NCBI GenBank assembly: GCA_965153355.1
Contig: OZ231126.1
Location: forward strand, 55,242,001 to 55,306,000
DNA length: 64,000 nt
Reading direction: 5' to 3'
From: Flaccisagitta enflata
Taxonomy: Eukaryota; Chaetognatha; Sagittoidea; Aphragmophora
Shown: piece by piece, positions 1 through 11,329 of the stretch
Numbering within the stretch: position 1 is the stretch's first letter
How the letters are laid out: every line of letters starts with the position of its first letter
Made by a program: the position numbers and the translations under genes
The notes under the pieces: model-generated
What the model was told of the DNA's origin: nothing
What the model saw: only the letters and a program-made list of their open reading frames with translations
Database searches by the model: none

Positions 1-13
1 CCCCACTCTCCCT

Positions 14-95
<82 letters not shown>
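1..95. repeat. (CA)n microsatellite
   Basis: About 40 CA units in an uninterrupted run, starting near position 15. Confidence 0.97.
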
Positions 96-96
<1 letters not shown>

Positions 97-230
97 ATAA
101 ATACGCATTTTCAAACTTTCCAACTTGATATGCTTCACTTTGTTTGTGAATAAATGACATACAGAATGACTGACAAACCAACCAACAGATGGATGGACGG
201 ATGGACAAACAAAGTATTTTAATTACATAT
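96..230 (-). mobile_element. Decayed family-1 copy
   Basis: ACGCATTTTCAAACTTTCC and then GATGGATGGACGGATGGACA match the middle of family 1 read on the minus strand. Both ends are lost. Confidence 0.45.
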
Positions 231-291
231 CTATGAGTAAAATACACACTCTATCCCTTGTATGACCCTCTGTCTCTTGCCCGCGTAAACA

Positions 292-374
292 ACAGACAAA
301 GAGGCATTAGAATTAATACCTCTAGTTACTTTAACAGACAAAGAGGCATTAGAATTAATACCTCTAGTTACTTC
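292..374. repeat. Tandem 41-bp duplication
   Basis: AACAGACAAAGAGGCATTAG and the next 21 bases (through CTAGTTACTT) occur twice, head to tail and virtually identical, so the duplication is recent. Confidence 0.85.
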
Positions 375-1060
375 AAGTTAGTTTAAGTCCCCGACTGGGT
401 ATTAAAGCTAATGACTGTGTTGAGTAATTAGGCCTAATTACCATGTAATTTTGGAGCTCAATTCGACTATCTAGGGGGTGAGTCCGAGTCAAAATGAATT
501 CACCCATGAGAAGCCCTTGGCAAGAGCTACTTCTGGTATGATTTTGGTAAAATCACCGGACCCTCATCATCGACATTTTTCTCGACCATTTTTTAAGTGA
601 AGTACACAAACATGCCAGATTTGGTAAATTATGTTAAAATTGGTACCAAAATGAAGCCTACGTCAGGGGCTTTCTACTAATAGGTCGCTTATAATGTTTG
701 ACTAAAGTTAACCTGGCAAACGCACGGCTTGAAGAAAGCACAAAAATACAGGTAATTAGCTCTACTACCTTTGTTACTCCCCAGCTGTATTGTTTGGTGA
801 TAGTCAATATAGTCTGTTGGAAGATTTTAGAGTACAAATCCTGCTGCCCGGCAGAAAATCATGATCAAGAGGTCTGTGAAGCACCATTAGAGCGCATATC
901 ATAGGGGAAAAGCTCCCACACTCGTTGCCTACATAACCCCCTTATTCACTAGCTGATAGGTTCATCAGATTTTTTTTTATATTTTGTTTATTTCAAAACA
1001 AAAAGGAGAAAAGTAAAGACCATCCACAATGTAACTTCCATGGCCAAGGCGGATTTTTCT
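375..1060. other. Unassigned non-coding stretch
   Basis: No domain, splice-bounded exon or repeat family was recognised. The short open frame at 698-904 has no recognisable domain or upstream signal. Confidence 0.4.
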
Positions 1061-1345
1061 CTTACTCTTACTCTTTTGTTACTTTACTGTAATTCCAGTA
1101 AATGACCCACAATTTACTTGCTTACTTTCAGTAATTTACTTTCTTACTCTCTTACTCTGTTACTCTTTTACTTTCTTACTCTCTTACTTTCTTACTTTTT
1201 ACCTCCTCCATAATTGGCTTTCTTGCTTTCTTACTTTCTTACTCTTTTACTTGGTTACTTTCATTAGGGTAAATTACTTTATTTTTTGCTTTACTTTACC
1301 CAATCATTGGTAAAAGTTGCTATGCCAATAGTAAGTTACCAAGTT
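1061..1345. repeat. CTTACT hexamer-type repeat
   Basis: Degenerate tandem array of TTACTC/TTACTT/CTTACT words, strongly pyrimidine-biased on this strand. Confidence 0.8.
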
Positions 1346-1389
1346 CTTACTTTTTTACCTTGGTAAATATGCCATTTTTCAGTAACTGA

Positions 1390-1573
1390 AAAATTCCTCT
1401 CCTCCAAAATTCCTCTCCTCCAAAATTCCTCTTCCTCTCCAAAGTTCCTCTCCTCAAAATTCCTCCTTTCCAAAATTCCTCTCCTCCAAAATTCCTCTTC
1501 TCCAAAATTCCCCAGTAAATAAAAAATTCATTTCCTTGAAAATTCCTCCCTTCCAAAATTCCTCTCCTCCAAA
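1390..1573. repeat. ~15-bp minisatellite (CTCCTCCAAAATTCC)
   Basis: About 12 copies of a 14-17 bp unit with small length changes. It explains the minus-strand open frame rich in NFGGEEF words. Confidence 0.85.
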
Positions 1574-1931
1574 ATACTTAGATGGAAGTGAAGAGGAAAA
1601 TTCCCCCCTGGCCACAATTATACTACAAAGTTACAATGTGCCATCGTCCTAACAATAAAGAACAAAATGCTGAGCTGGAAATTTTATCATGAGCTCGACG
1701 AGGCAAGTACTTCTAATTTTAAAATGCCGGGACTAAAAAAAAACAAAAGAAATTGTTCATAATTATCGATTATTTCAGATGCACTAGTAAGGCATGCCCG
1801 CCTACTAGGCATACAATATGCAGTTCAATGAAAAAATTTGTATCTATTTCTATATAGGTAAAAGGCAGCTTCACTATAAAGCATGATTATGCTCAGTCCC
1901 TTGGCAGGCGCCCTAGTGAAGTTCGACTGCA
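1574..1931. other. Unassigned non-coding stretch
   Basis: AT-rich single-copy-looking sequence between a minisatellite and a TA-flanked element. Nothing was recognised. Confidence 0.4.
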
Positions 1932-1933
1932 TA

Positions 1934-2358
1934 CACTTTTTTTTTTATAAGAGACAACTTTTTTGAAATCAGCCTGGGTGTTCTTAAATTTTTAACCGTT
2001 TTCAGCCTGAAATTCTTTTAAAGTGTTCTTAATTTCTTCGATGTTTATAAACATTTAAACTGTATAAAAATACCATATTTATAACAATTGTATCTTAAAC
2101 TTGATTATTATCGTGGGTTTTTTTTTGTATAATACCTGATTTCATAGGCAAACTAAAAAAGGAGGTAATTTCTAAAGATAAAAAAACCTAAATTTCTGAA
2201 AAATTCATTTTTTAGATAAGAAACTAACAAAAAAGTTCTTTTGCAAATAGTCAAAACTAAATCTCAGCCTGGGCATGCTCTTATTTTGTTCTTAAAATTT
2301 TGGCAAATCTCAGGCTCATATCTCTTATAAACTGGTCTCTTATAAAAAAAAAAAAGTG
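1934..2358. mobile_element. TA-flanked palindromic MITE (CACTTTTT ends)
   Basis: The terminal inverted repeat CACTTTTTTTTTTATAAG is mirrored at the right end (CTTATAAAAAAAAAAAAGTG). A TA dinucleotide lies immediately outside each end. Related copies are at 32510-32875 and 48304-48459. No coding capacity. Mariner-like by TA target duplication, by inference. Confidence 0.7.
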
Positions 2359-3236
2359 TACAGCACCTGGTAATCTCTAATAGAAAAATGTGAGATTAAT
2401 ACCCGAGCAATACCCGAGAATACCCACGCATACCCTAGAAATACCCTAACAATACCCGAGCATACCCAAGCAATACTGGAGCATACCCAAGCATACTCAA
2501 GAGATACCAAAGCAATACCCAAGTAATACCCGGGCATACCCAAGCAATACCCAAGAAATACCCTAGCAATACCCGAGCAATACCCCATCAATACCCAAAT
2601 ATCCGAGCAATACCCGAGCATACGCAAGCATACCTAAGTATACCCCGGGTTTTAATCTCACCTGAGATTATGTGGTGTACAGGTTCATTTGATGCGAAAA
2701 TCAAAATTTTTTTACCGTGCTCTCTGTTTTTCTCCCGGGCTCCTTGAAATCATGAGGAGAGAGCCCGTCAAAAGAAAATACTAGAAAAAGGTCTGGAAAT
2801 CCAGATATTACATCCTCAAATTAGGTGTTGTTTATACTTTATAAACACCAAATAAACGCCGTTTATAAACAATGCTATACGACTCACCACGTAATCTGAG
2901 GTGAGATTAAAACCCGGGGTATACTCGGGTATTTGGGTATGCTCGGGTATTGCTCGGGTATTGCTTGGGTATTGCTTGGGTATTGCTAGGGTATTACTTG
3001 GGTATTGCTTGGGTATGCTTGGGTAAGCTCGGGTATTACTTTGGCATTACTTTGGTATTGCTCGGGAATGCTCGGGTATGCTCGGGTATTTGGGTATGCT
3101 CGGGTATTGCTTGGGTATTGCCTGGGTATTGCTTGGGTATTGCTCGGGTATTGCTAGGGTATTTCTTGGGTATGCTCGGGTATTGCTCGGGTATTAATCT
3201 CACATTTTTCTACTAGAGATTACCAGGTGCGACTGT
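2345..3236. repeat. Palindrome with mirrored 11-bp minisatellite arms
   Basis: The left arm (about 2360-2680) holds units of the type AATACCCGAGC. The right arm (about 2880-3230) holds the complement, GCTCGGGTATT. The arms are framed by matching unique borders: CACCTGGTAATCTCTAATAG mirrors CTACTAGAGATTACCAGGTG, and GGGTTTTAATCTCACCTGAG mirrors TGAGGTGAGATTAAAACCC. The spacer is about 200 bp. Confidence 0.85.
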
Positions 3237-3482
3237 TTGTAAACATTAAAAACGCATGTCAAATAAACAAATATTGTTTAAATGGCAGTAAAAAACGCTG
3301 TTTATAAACAACTTCATGTCACTGTTTATGAACGAATGAAAAAAAAATTGTTTGACCTGATCAGTACAAAATGAAAATGTCCACACTAGAAAATTTTCTA
3401 TTAGAAAATTAAAAATTTTGAAGGTTGCTACTAATTATTTTGACCCCAAAAATTGTTAAAAAGAGCCCATAATTGATCGTCT

Positions 3483-4706
3483 ATAAACACAAAAATATTG
3501 ATGTTTATAAACAACAAAATTAGGTGTTTATAAACGCTGAATAATTTATGTTCACAAACACCAAAAAATATTAAAAAGTTGTTTATTTCCCCCTTAGACC
3601 CCCTATAACCACAAAAATTGCAATGGATAATGTACAAAGGACTTTTATATTTCCCTCCTCGCTCCTCTTCCTCCTCCTCCTCCTCATTCATCGTTTATTT
3701 GCCCGCAATTTCTTTTGTAATGTTTATTTGCTCCAAATTTCCTTTCTAAATAAACAAAAAATTGTTTATTTGGCACTATAAATTTGTTTTCATAAGCGTT
3801 TACACTCCTTTAGAAATTTTTGTGTTTATAAACACCAAAAAAATGAATCTCATAAACGAATTTGTTTATTTGGTACCATGAATTTGATCTCATTAACATA
3901 TTTTTATATTCCTTTCCTCCTCCTCCTCCTCATCCAAAGTTGTTTATTTGCTCCCAATATCCTTTCCAAATAAACAAAAAATCGTTTATTTGGCACCATG
4001 AATTTGTTTTCATAAAGTTTTATACTCCTTTAAAAGTTTTTGTGTTTATAAACACCAAAAATATGAATCTCATAAACAAATTTGTTTATTTGGTACCATA
4101 AATATGATCTCATAAACAGATTTTTATATTTCTCTCTTCCTCCTCCTCCTCCTCCTCCTCCTCCTCATCCAAAATTGTTTATTTGCTCCCAATTTGCTTT
4201 CTAAATAAACATTAATCGTTTATTTGGCACCATGAATTTGTTTTCAATTTTTGATACTAAATAAACAATTTTCTGTTAATTTGGAAAAGAATAAACAATT
4301 TTGGATGAGGAGGAGAAGGAGGAGGAGGAGAATAAAAAAATTCTTTAATGGTACTACATAAACAAATTTATTTATGAAATTCATACTTTTTGTGTTTATA
4401 AACCCAAAAATTTCTAAAGGAGTGTTAACATTTATGATAACAAATTCATGGTACTAAATAAACGATTTTCTGTTTATTTGGAAAAGAAATTGGGAGCAAG
4501 TAAACAATTTTGGATGAGGTAGAGAAGGAGGAGGAGGAGGAAAAAAAAACTCGCAAGTACTTTCCCATTGCAATTTTTGAAAAACAAAAGAAATAAGAGC
4601 AAATTAACAGTTTTTGTTAATTCTTTTGGTGTTTATAAACACAATATATTTAGCATTTACAAACACTTAATTTTTGTTGTTTATAAACATCAATATTTTT
4701 GTGTTT
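3483..4706. repeat. ~220-bp satellite with GTTTATAAAC palindromes
   Basis: Two to three tandem units of about 220-235 bp start near 3742, 3961 and 4196. Each has AAATAAACAAAAAAT, TTTATTTGGCACCATGAATT and a CCTCCTCCTCCTC block. After about 4250 the order continues inverted (GGATGAGGAGGAG, with GTTTATAAAC again). Confidence 0.75.
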
Positions 4707-5581
4707 ATAAACAATAGATAGCATGTTAACCCCTACACGGGTGCGGGCTACCTGTACCTGGACGGAATTTACTATTTTTATGTTTTTATAATGTAAAACA
4801 AAACAGTGGCAAACTTTTTGACCAATTTTGGATACCGCGAGTTCCATTTATTTATCACCACTCCAAGGTGGTTTTGGTGAAAATGTTGAAATTTGGTCAC
4901 TTTGGGCTCAAAATCGGGCCACTTTGGTTTTGAAATTTGACCCAAAATCTGTGAGATTATGAAACTAGAGCTCAAGAGCTAACCAGTGGTGCAATCCGCA
5001 TGTTGCTATCGTTTTTTGTTAAGATTTGAGAGCTTTTCAAAGATGGAAGGGTATGAGGGTTTTTTAACCAGATGAATTTGGTGGTCAATTTTGACATTTT
5101 TTACAATATTTGATATATCTCCGCTTTGGATGGACAAATTTGGATGAAATTGGTGACCAAATTGAAGAGTTTTTGATGCTCTAACTGAATTTGGTAAAAT
5201 TTTTGATCGATATGACCCTCAAAATTTTTGGAAGACTCTAGAAGCAGGTGCTAAAAAGTGAATTTTTTTCACCATTTTGGCTACTTAGGTCAAATAATTT
5301 GGGCACTTCCGAGATAGAAAATGACAAAAAATCAGTGGGCAAATTAAACTTCTGTTCAAGATCTAACCAATGGTGCAATCGGCATGTCACTAGGTTAAAG
5401 CACATAGATTTGGCATAGCTAAAATGACATTTTTGGTAATTTTGGTCATTTTGAGCTCAAAATCAGGCCACTTCCATTTATAAATTTGACCCAAAATCTG
5501 TGAGATTATGAAACTAGAGCTCAAGAGCTAACCAGTGGTGCAATCCGCATGTTGCTATCGTTTTTTGTCAAGATTTGAGAG

Positions 5582-5732
5582 TTTTTAGTTGCGGACACGC
5601 AACTCTATAAGAGGCTTTGTCCGTCCGTCGGTCGGTCGGTCGGTCGGTGAGCACGAGTCGAAAAGTGTGAAAACGCGCATTTCTGCTCCTGCCCACCCGT
5701 CCGCAACTGGTGGCCGTGTATCCGGCCTTGTT
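5582..5732 (+). mobile_element. Family-1 hairpin repeat, complete copy (TTGCGGAC class)
   Basis: Reference copy. It starts TTTTTAGTTGCGGACACG, whose stem folds as TTGCG/CGCAA. It then has CTCTATAAGAGGCTTTGTCC, a run of CGGT units, the box CTCCTGCCCACCCGTCCGC, and ends CCGTGTATCCGGCCTTGTT. Its insertion point is visible because the uninterrupted host sequence is present near 5031-5045. There is no coding capacity or poly-A tail. The architecture (terminal hairpin, GTCY core, subterminal inverted repeat) resembles pearl/HINE/DINE-like elements, by inference. Confidence 0.85.
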
Positions 5733-5948
5733 CAAAGATGGAAGGGTATGAGGGTTTTATTACCAGATGAATTTGGTGGTCAATTTTGACATTTTTTACA
5801 ATTTTTGACGTATCTCTGCTTTGAATGGACGAATTTGGATGAAAATGGTGACCAAATTGAAGAGTTTTTGATGCTCTAACTGAATATGGTAAAATTTTAG
5901 ATCGATATGACCCTCAAAATTGTTTGGAGACTCTAGAAGCAGGTGCTA

Positions 5949-7113
5949 ATGGTCGCAAAAGCGTTACATGGTCAGTAGCTTGTACCAAAATGACAATAGA
6001 CAATAAAATCAGAATTCTACAAGTAGTTCTTGTTGTGGGGCTGTCTTGGGCTTCTAATGACATCAATTGCAGTTTTAAAATTTTGCATCTTGCTGGCCGC
6101 GCCTTACCTTGAAATTTCCTTTTGCCTATAGGAAACCAAAAAATTCAAGTTACTAAAATCCCATTTTTGACTGCATATTTGAAATCTGCATGAAAAACTG
6201 ATAATTGAAAGTGCTTTTCTTTTTTCAAAATTCCTTCGGGATCATAGTCAAAATTTATCTTGAAGATATGACAAAAAGGTAAGTTCCGTGATTTTACAAA
6301 GAAATTAAAGAGAAAGGTAAGTTTTGCAATCTTCAACGCTTATTTTAAGCACTTTCTAGTTGGAATTTTGAAATAAGGAAAGATCTTTCAATAAACAGTT
6401 TTTTCTGCAGATTTCAAATCTGCAGTCAAAACATTCATTTAAGCATTTTGAAATTTTTGGTTCCCCATAGAGGTAGGTTTTACCAAAGGTAAGACGCGGA
6501 AAGCTTATAGTAGGATTCTAGTGGCAAAACCGATCTTAACAGGAGCCCAAGACAGCCCCACAGCATAAAGTGCATGTAGGTTACCCAATTTATCACTTTT
6601 CGTCATTTAGGTACAAGCTAATGGTCAGTGGTACCCGATGCCCCTTTGTTGGTTTATGTTGGCATTAGATGATAAGTGGGGCAGCGGCCCCCACGGGGCC
6701 GATGCATTGCGATAACCTATGATTCCATGCTGGACAATTGCAGGGTCTTTAAGACCTGATTTTGGGTCCAAGGAGCCTGAGTTGAGGTCTGAGTTGCCTG
6801 ATTTGAGGTCTAAGATGCCTGATCTGAGAGGTTTGAGAAGCTGGTGTTGGGGCTTAGAGGCCTGAAATTTGGTCTGATTCAGAGCTCAAGGCCTGATTAT
6901 GGGCTAGGAAGGCCTGATTTGAGGTCTGGAAGGCCTGATAAGGGGTCCAAAAGGCCTGATTTGAGTCGGCTTGGCCCTGATTTAGGATCTGATAGGCCTG
7001 ATTTAGGGTCTGAAAGGCTTAATTTAAGGCCCAGGAGGCCATGTTTTAGGCATGGGGGGACAGACGAATGGATGGACGGACGGAAACAAAAAAATTTGCC
7101 CTCCGGGGCCGCT
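5949..7113 (+). mobile_element. Family-2 element carrying a 20-bp minisatellite
   Basis: It interrupts the arm duplicate at GCAGGTGCTA|AAAAGTG (intact at about 5240-5262). It starts GGTCGCAAAAGCGTTACATG, contains GGTACCCGATGCCCC and GGGGCAGCGGCCCC, then degenerate 20-bp units of the type AGGCCTGATTTGGGGTCTG (about 6745-7045), and ends CCTCCGGGGCCGCTGCCC. It is split by the 5976-6620 insertion. Confidence 0.75.
5976..6620. mobile_element. hAT-like fold-back MITE with 8-bp target duplication
   Basis: TAGCTTGTACC at the left end mirrors GGTACAAGCTA at the right. ATGGTCAG is duplicated exactly outside both ends (5968-5975, 6621-6628), inside the family-2 start. Inner arms also mirror each other (GGGGCTGTCTTGGGCTTC and GAGCCCAAGACAGCCCC). 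There is no transposase frame. Confidence 0.82.
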
Positions 7114-7265
7114 GCCCAAAAAGTGAATTTTTTCGCCCTTTTGGCTACTTTGGTTAAATAATTTGGGCACTTCCAAGATAAAAAATGTCACTGGCACTTT
7201 TTAAAAGAAATATAGCAATAGGAAGCAGCAAAAAATTATCTTATAATGCTGTGTTCTTCAATTAA

Positions 7266-7310
7266 TTTTTAGTCGCATGCACAAGACATTATAACCCGCT
7301 TTATCCAAAA
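7266..7310 (+). mobile_element. Family-1 5' fragment
   Basis: TTTTTAGTCGCATGCAC followed by TATAACCCGCTTTATCC matches the family-1 start only. Confidence 0.5.
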
Positions 7311-8302
7311 TGACCAAAAAATGTCATCTTATCATACCCACTGATCTTTGAAGCTTTGCCAAATCTATATGCTTTAACCTATTGACATGCCGATTGCACC
7401 ATTGGTTAGGTCTTGAACAGTAGTTTAATTTGCCCACTGATTTTTTGTCATCTTCTATCTTGGAAGTGCCCAAATTATCTGACCAAAGTAGCCAAAATGG
7501 CGAAAAAATTCACTTTTTAGCACCTGCTTCTAGAGTCTCCCAAAAATTTTGAGGGTCATATCGATCAAAAATTTTACCAAATTCAGTTAGAGCATCAAAA
7601 AATCTTCAATTTGGTCACCAATTTCATCTAAATTTGTCCATCCAAAGCGGAGATATATCAAAAATTGTAAAAAATGTCAAAATTGACCACCAAATTCATC
7701 TGGTTAAAATACCCTCATACCCTTCCATCTTTGAAAAGCTCTCAAATCTTAACAAAAAACGATAGCAACATGCGGATTGCACCACTGGTTAGCTCTTGAG
7801 CTCTAGTTTCATAATCTCACAGATTTTGGGTCAAATTTCAAAACCAAAGTGGCCCGATTTTGAGCCCAAAGTGACCAAATTTCAACATTTTCACCACAAC
7901 CACCTTGGAGTGGTGATAAATAAATGGAACTTGCGGTATCCAAAATTGGTTAAAAAGTTTGCCACTGTTTTGTTTTACGTTAAAAAAACATAAAAATAGT
8001 AAATTCCATCCAGGTACAGGTAGCCCGCACCTGTGAAGGGGTAAACATACTATCTAATAAACAATCAATTGTGGGCTCATTTTAACGATTTTTGGAGCAA
8101 AAAAAAATGGTAGCAACCTTCAAATTTTTGATTTGTCTCATAGAACATTTTCTAGCTTGGGCTTTTTCAGTTTGTATTGATCAGGTCAAAAAATTTCTTT
8201 TTTTCCTCCGTTTATAAATGGTAATATAGAGTCGTTTATAAACAGCTTTTTTTAATATCATTTAAACAATTTTGTTTATTTAATATGCATCTTTTGATAT
8301 TT

Positions 8303-9140
8303 ATAAACAGTTGCAGGTCATTTCCACAATAAACCGGCCCAGCTGAAATTCATGATGTAACAGGCAAAAATATTGTTTTTATCACGCTAATCCTTTTTTT
8401 TTATGATAGAAGCTGTTGTAACACATTACTTGGGTTTCAGTGCCTAGCTGATATCCTTCATACTTAAAATTTGGTAGGCTATCTAGCAAAAAATAGGCCA
8501 AAATCACCCCCTTTTTTATGTCACACTGATGTCACACTTAAAACCACAATGAAAAAGATATAAAAAAATCATTAAGCCTACCCAACTATGGGTCATTTTT
8601 ATTTAATTGCAATCCCTGAAGAAGAATTAAAGATTATATGGCAACCAATTGTTGTTAATTATGCAAAAATTTCACTTTTAGTTGATGTATCTAAAATAAT
8701 GATTTATTTGATTTTGATACATAGTAGTATACTATACTTTAAATGACAATATCTTAAGTATTATGGCAATTTTCTTTTTTCCCCCTTTAGTATAGACATA
8801 ACCCAAGTTACATGCAAAATTTCAGACCTTAATGTCAATTCTAGCCAGAGATATTGATTTTTGAAGAGAGTGACGGAAAATGTTAACACCTTGTTACTCT
8901 AATGTTACTCTGATTACAATGAAAACTAACATAGTTGAACACATTTCAAGTATTGGAATATTTTTTTTTATATGATCTGAAAGAGTATCAAATTCTGAGC
9001 ATAGGGCTCAAATTTTAGGCTAATAGGTGCAACCATTATGAAATTATGACATTTTTATCAATGTTAACAAATTCAGTCGCCTTATTTCCGCCAGTCTAGT
9101 TTATTGTGGAAACTGCACACAGCATTGTTTATAGACTGCG
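8303..9140. mobile_element. Fold-back element with CCACAATAAAC ends
   Basis: TTTCCACAATAAACCGGCCC at 8321 mirrors CCAGTCTAGTTTATTGTGG at 9091, and homology reaches outward into ATAAACA sequence. The interior of about 750 bp is AT-rich and has no open frame of note. Confidence 0.6.
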
Positions 9141-9917
9141 TTTATCTGGCGTTTATAAACACCCCTAATATCGAGCACGTAATATCTCTGGAAATCTTGT
9201 CTGTACCCCAAAAGTCTTGTTAAATTGGATACCAAAACAACTGCTCGGTATCGTTATGTGACTTTACCAACGATCGCGCACACTGTCGCGAGTGGTTCTT
9301 ATTTTGCGAAAAAAAGGGAGTGTTTTTCTCATTGAATACAACCATTGAACAATGTCAATTCAAGTGTTCTTGATGCCATCGTCAAGTTTCAACTTGCTAT
9401 GAGCGCATCTAGCATGGATGATATGGTCTCAATGTGCAGAAATTGTGTACATCCCTATGGGAGAGAAAAAAAATTTCATTGCCGCCTTTTGCCACGGAAA
9501 TTTTTACATCACTGTGTGGAGAATTGAATAAGGAACCCAGATATATAGTTTTATGGTACAGTTTTGGCCAGCCTTTGCGTAAATCCACATGGAAATTTCA
9601 TTGCAACTCAGCGATCCATTTCTGCTGATGGCGAGCGCCGATCGCGGTGAGTCAAAACAGGGATCATCATCGATTCTAGCATCGCGGGTTTGTGTAAACC
9701 AGTGGCATTCGCCATTGTATGTTAACTGCTATACAGTTTTATCATAATAAATAAAAATTATGATTATCAATAGGATATACACATATTTTTTAAAAATAAA
9801 GATAAGGATATATCTTCATGATGACAATGATGCAAATAAACGTATGTCATAAAAATAAGTTAAGGGATATGGAAAAAAATTTATCATTTTAGTAAATTTT
9901 GTTATTTATGTTATGTA
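9141..9917. other. Unassigned stretch
   Basis: A GTTTATAAAC palindrome at about 9160, then a moderately GC-richer patch around 9240-9720 with short overlapping frames (9345-9628) that show no domain or splice border. AT-rich beyond. Confidence 0.35.
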
Positions 9918-10740
9918 AAATCATTTAAGGTCATTCTAAGTCATTTTAAACCATTTTTGTCATTTCAATCATTTTTGTTATTCAGTCATTTTGTTCATTT
10001 TTATCATTTTTATCATCTTAGTTATTTTAGTCATTTTATTCATTTTAGTCATTTTTGTTATTTGTGTCATTTTTGTCATTTTAGTCATTTTTGTTATTTT
10101 TGTTATTTTTGTTATTTCAATTATTTTAGTCATTCTTGTCATTTTAGTCATTTTAGTCATTTTATTCATTTTTGTAGTTTTAGTCATTCTTGTCTTTTTT
10201 GTCCTTTTTGTCCTTTTTGTTTATTTTTGTCATTTTTGTTTATTTTTGTCATTTTTGTTTATTTTTGTCATCTTTGTCATTTTTGTTATTTTAGTCATTT
10301 TAGTCATTCTTGTTATTTTTGTCATTTCAGTTATTTTTTTCATTTTTGTCATTTTTGTTATTTTAGTCATTTTAGTCATTTTAATCATTTTAATCATTTT
10401 AGTCATTTTATTCATTTTAGTCATTTTGGTCATTTTTGTCATTTTTCTCATTTTAGTAATTTTTGTAATTTTTGTTATTTTTATCATTTTTGTTATTTTA
10501 GTCAGTTTAATCATTTTTGTTATTTTAATATTTCTTTGTATTTTAATCATTTTTATCAATTCTGTTATTATTGTCATTTTTGTTATTTTAGTTATTTTTG
10601 TTGTTTTAAGTCGTTCCAAGTCATTCTACATCATTTTAAGTTCTTCCAAGTCATTTTAAGGCATTTTAAGTTATTTTTGTCATTTTAGTCAATTTTGTCA
10701 TTTTTGTCATTTTAAGACATTTTACATCATTCATTTGAAG
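9918..10740. repeat. 10-nt TCATTTTNGT minisatellite
   Basis: About 80 degenerate units alternating TCATTTTTGT, TCATTTTAGT and TTATTTTTGT. The lack of stops makes long frames on both strands (His/Phe/Cys, Ile/Val and Met/Thr/Lys repeats). These are not proteins. Confidence 0.93.
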
Positions 10741-10756
10741 TTGTTACGTTGTTTCC

Positions 10757-10903
10757 AAAAATCTGGCCCGGTCTCAAAATAGTTTTGCCTACACAGCTAT
10801 CCGATCTTGGAATTCTCTATCAGTAACCCTCAAGAGTATTTCTGATATTCGCATTTTCAAAAGAAAACTAAAGACTGCCCTTCTCGCATGTTACACTGAC
10901 TGA
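10757..10903 (+). pseudogene. LINE reverse-transcriptase C-terminal fragment
   Basis: The frame reads KNLARSQNSFAYTAI, then RSWNSLSVTLKSIS, then DIRIFKRKLKTALL, and stops at TGA. This is the familiar C-terminal tail of non-LTR retrotransposon polymerases (FxxxA-x-R-x-WNSL ... FKxxLKTxL). About 48 codons remain. The 5' side is cut off by the 10-nt minisatellite (9918-10740). An AT-rich 3' UTR follows to about 11196, ending in AATAAAATTCATTTATTC-type short repeats, as in CR1/Jockey-like elements. It is a dead 5'-truncated copy. The exact clade cannot be assigned from this piece. Confidence 0.72.
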
Positions 10904-11196
10904 TGTTTTTCTTCTTTAGTCAACTTGGTCTCGAATTCTTGTCAAACGGTTTTGGTCTAACTGATCTGGTCAAGTTTTTATTGAGTTTTTAATACTTTTT
11001 TTTTATGAGTTTTATCAAGTTTTTATCGTTGATCTGTATCTTTTTTCATCTTTTTGAACTGTTATGAATTTTGTTATTGTGGACCCCATTGGAAAAAAGT
11101 TATATCATTAGACTTTTATAGGCTATCCTTGAAGCAGCTTACAGGTACTCGTATTTGTAATTCATGTTTCTAAATAAAATTCATTTATTCATTCAT
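10904..11196 (+). mobile_element. LINE 3' UTR and tail
   Basis: Non-coding AT-rich sequence follows the retrotransposon stop codon and ends in AATAAA and a short ATTC-type tail before unrelated sequence. It is treated as the 3' end of the same dead LINE copy. Confidence 0.5.
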
Positions 11197-11329
11197 AGGT
11201 TTTTTTAAGTTTTGCATGCAAAAAAAATTTATGAATAGAAAAAAAATTCAAAAGAGCCAAGTTAAAGTGAATTACAGAGTGCGGTTCACAATGAAATTAG
11301 TTCTCAATCATCAAGAAAAGAAGGGAAGC

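Larger units (their letters stand above)
3226..8330. mobile_element. Nested long fold-back element
   Basis: The left arm is in two parts (3226-3482 and 4707-5455) and is the inverted complement of 7298-8330. For example, CCTACACGGGTGCGGGCTAC near 4731 mirrors GTAGCCCGCACCTGTGAAGG near 8019. A 1.2-kb satellite (3483-4706) splits the left arm. A direct duplicate of the arm starts at 5456 and is itself interrupted by a family-1 copy and a family-2 element. Short frames inside are shadows of the arms and encode nothing recognisable. Arms of the same superfamily are at 53849-55467. Confidence 0.75.

Noticed and set aside
4778-7993. Matching 65-codon frames at 4778-4975 (-) and 7796-7993 (+)
   Set aside because: They are the two inverted arms of one fold-back element. 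No domain, and the flanking sequence is equally conserved.
9957-10688. 243-codon frame (and 222- and 129-codon frames in other registers)
   Set aside because: Product of a 10-nt minisatellite lacking stop codons. All registers are equally open.
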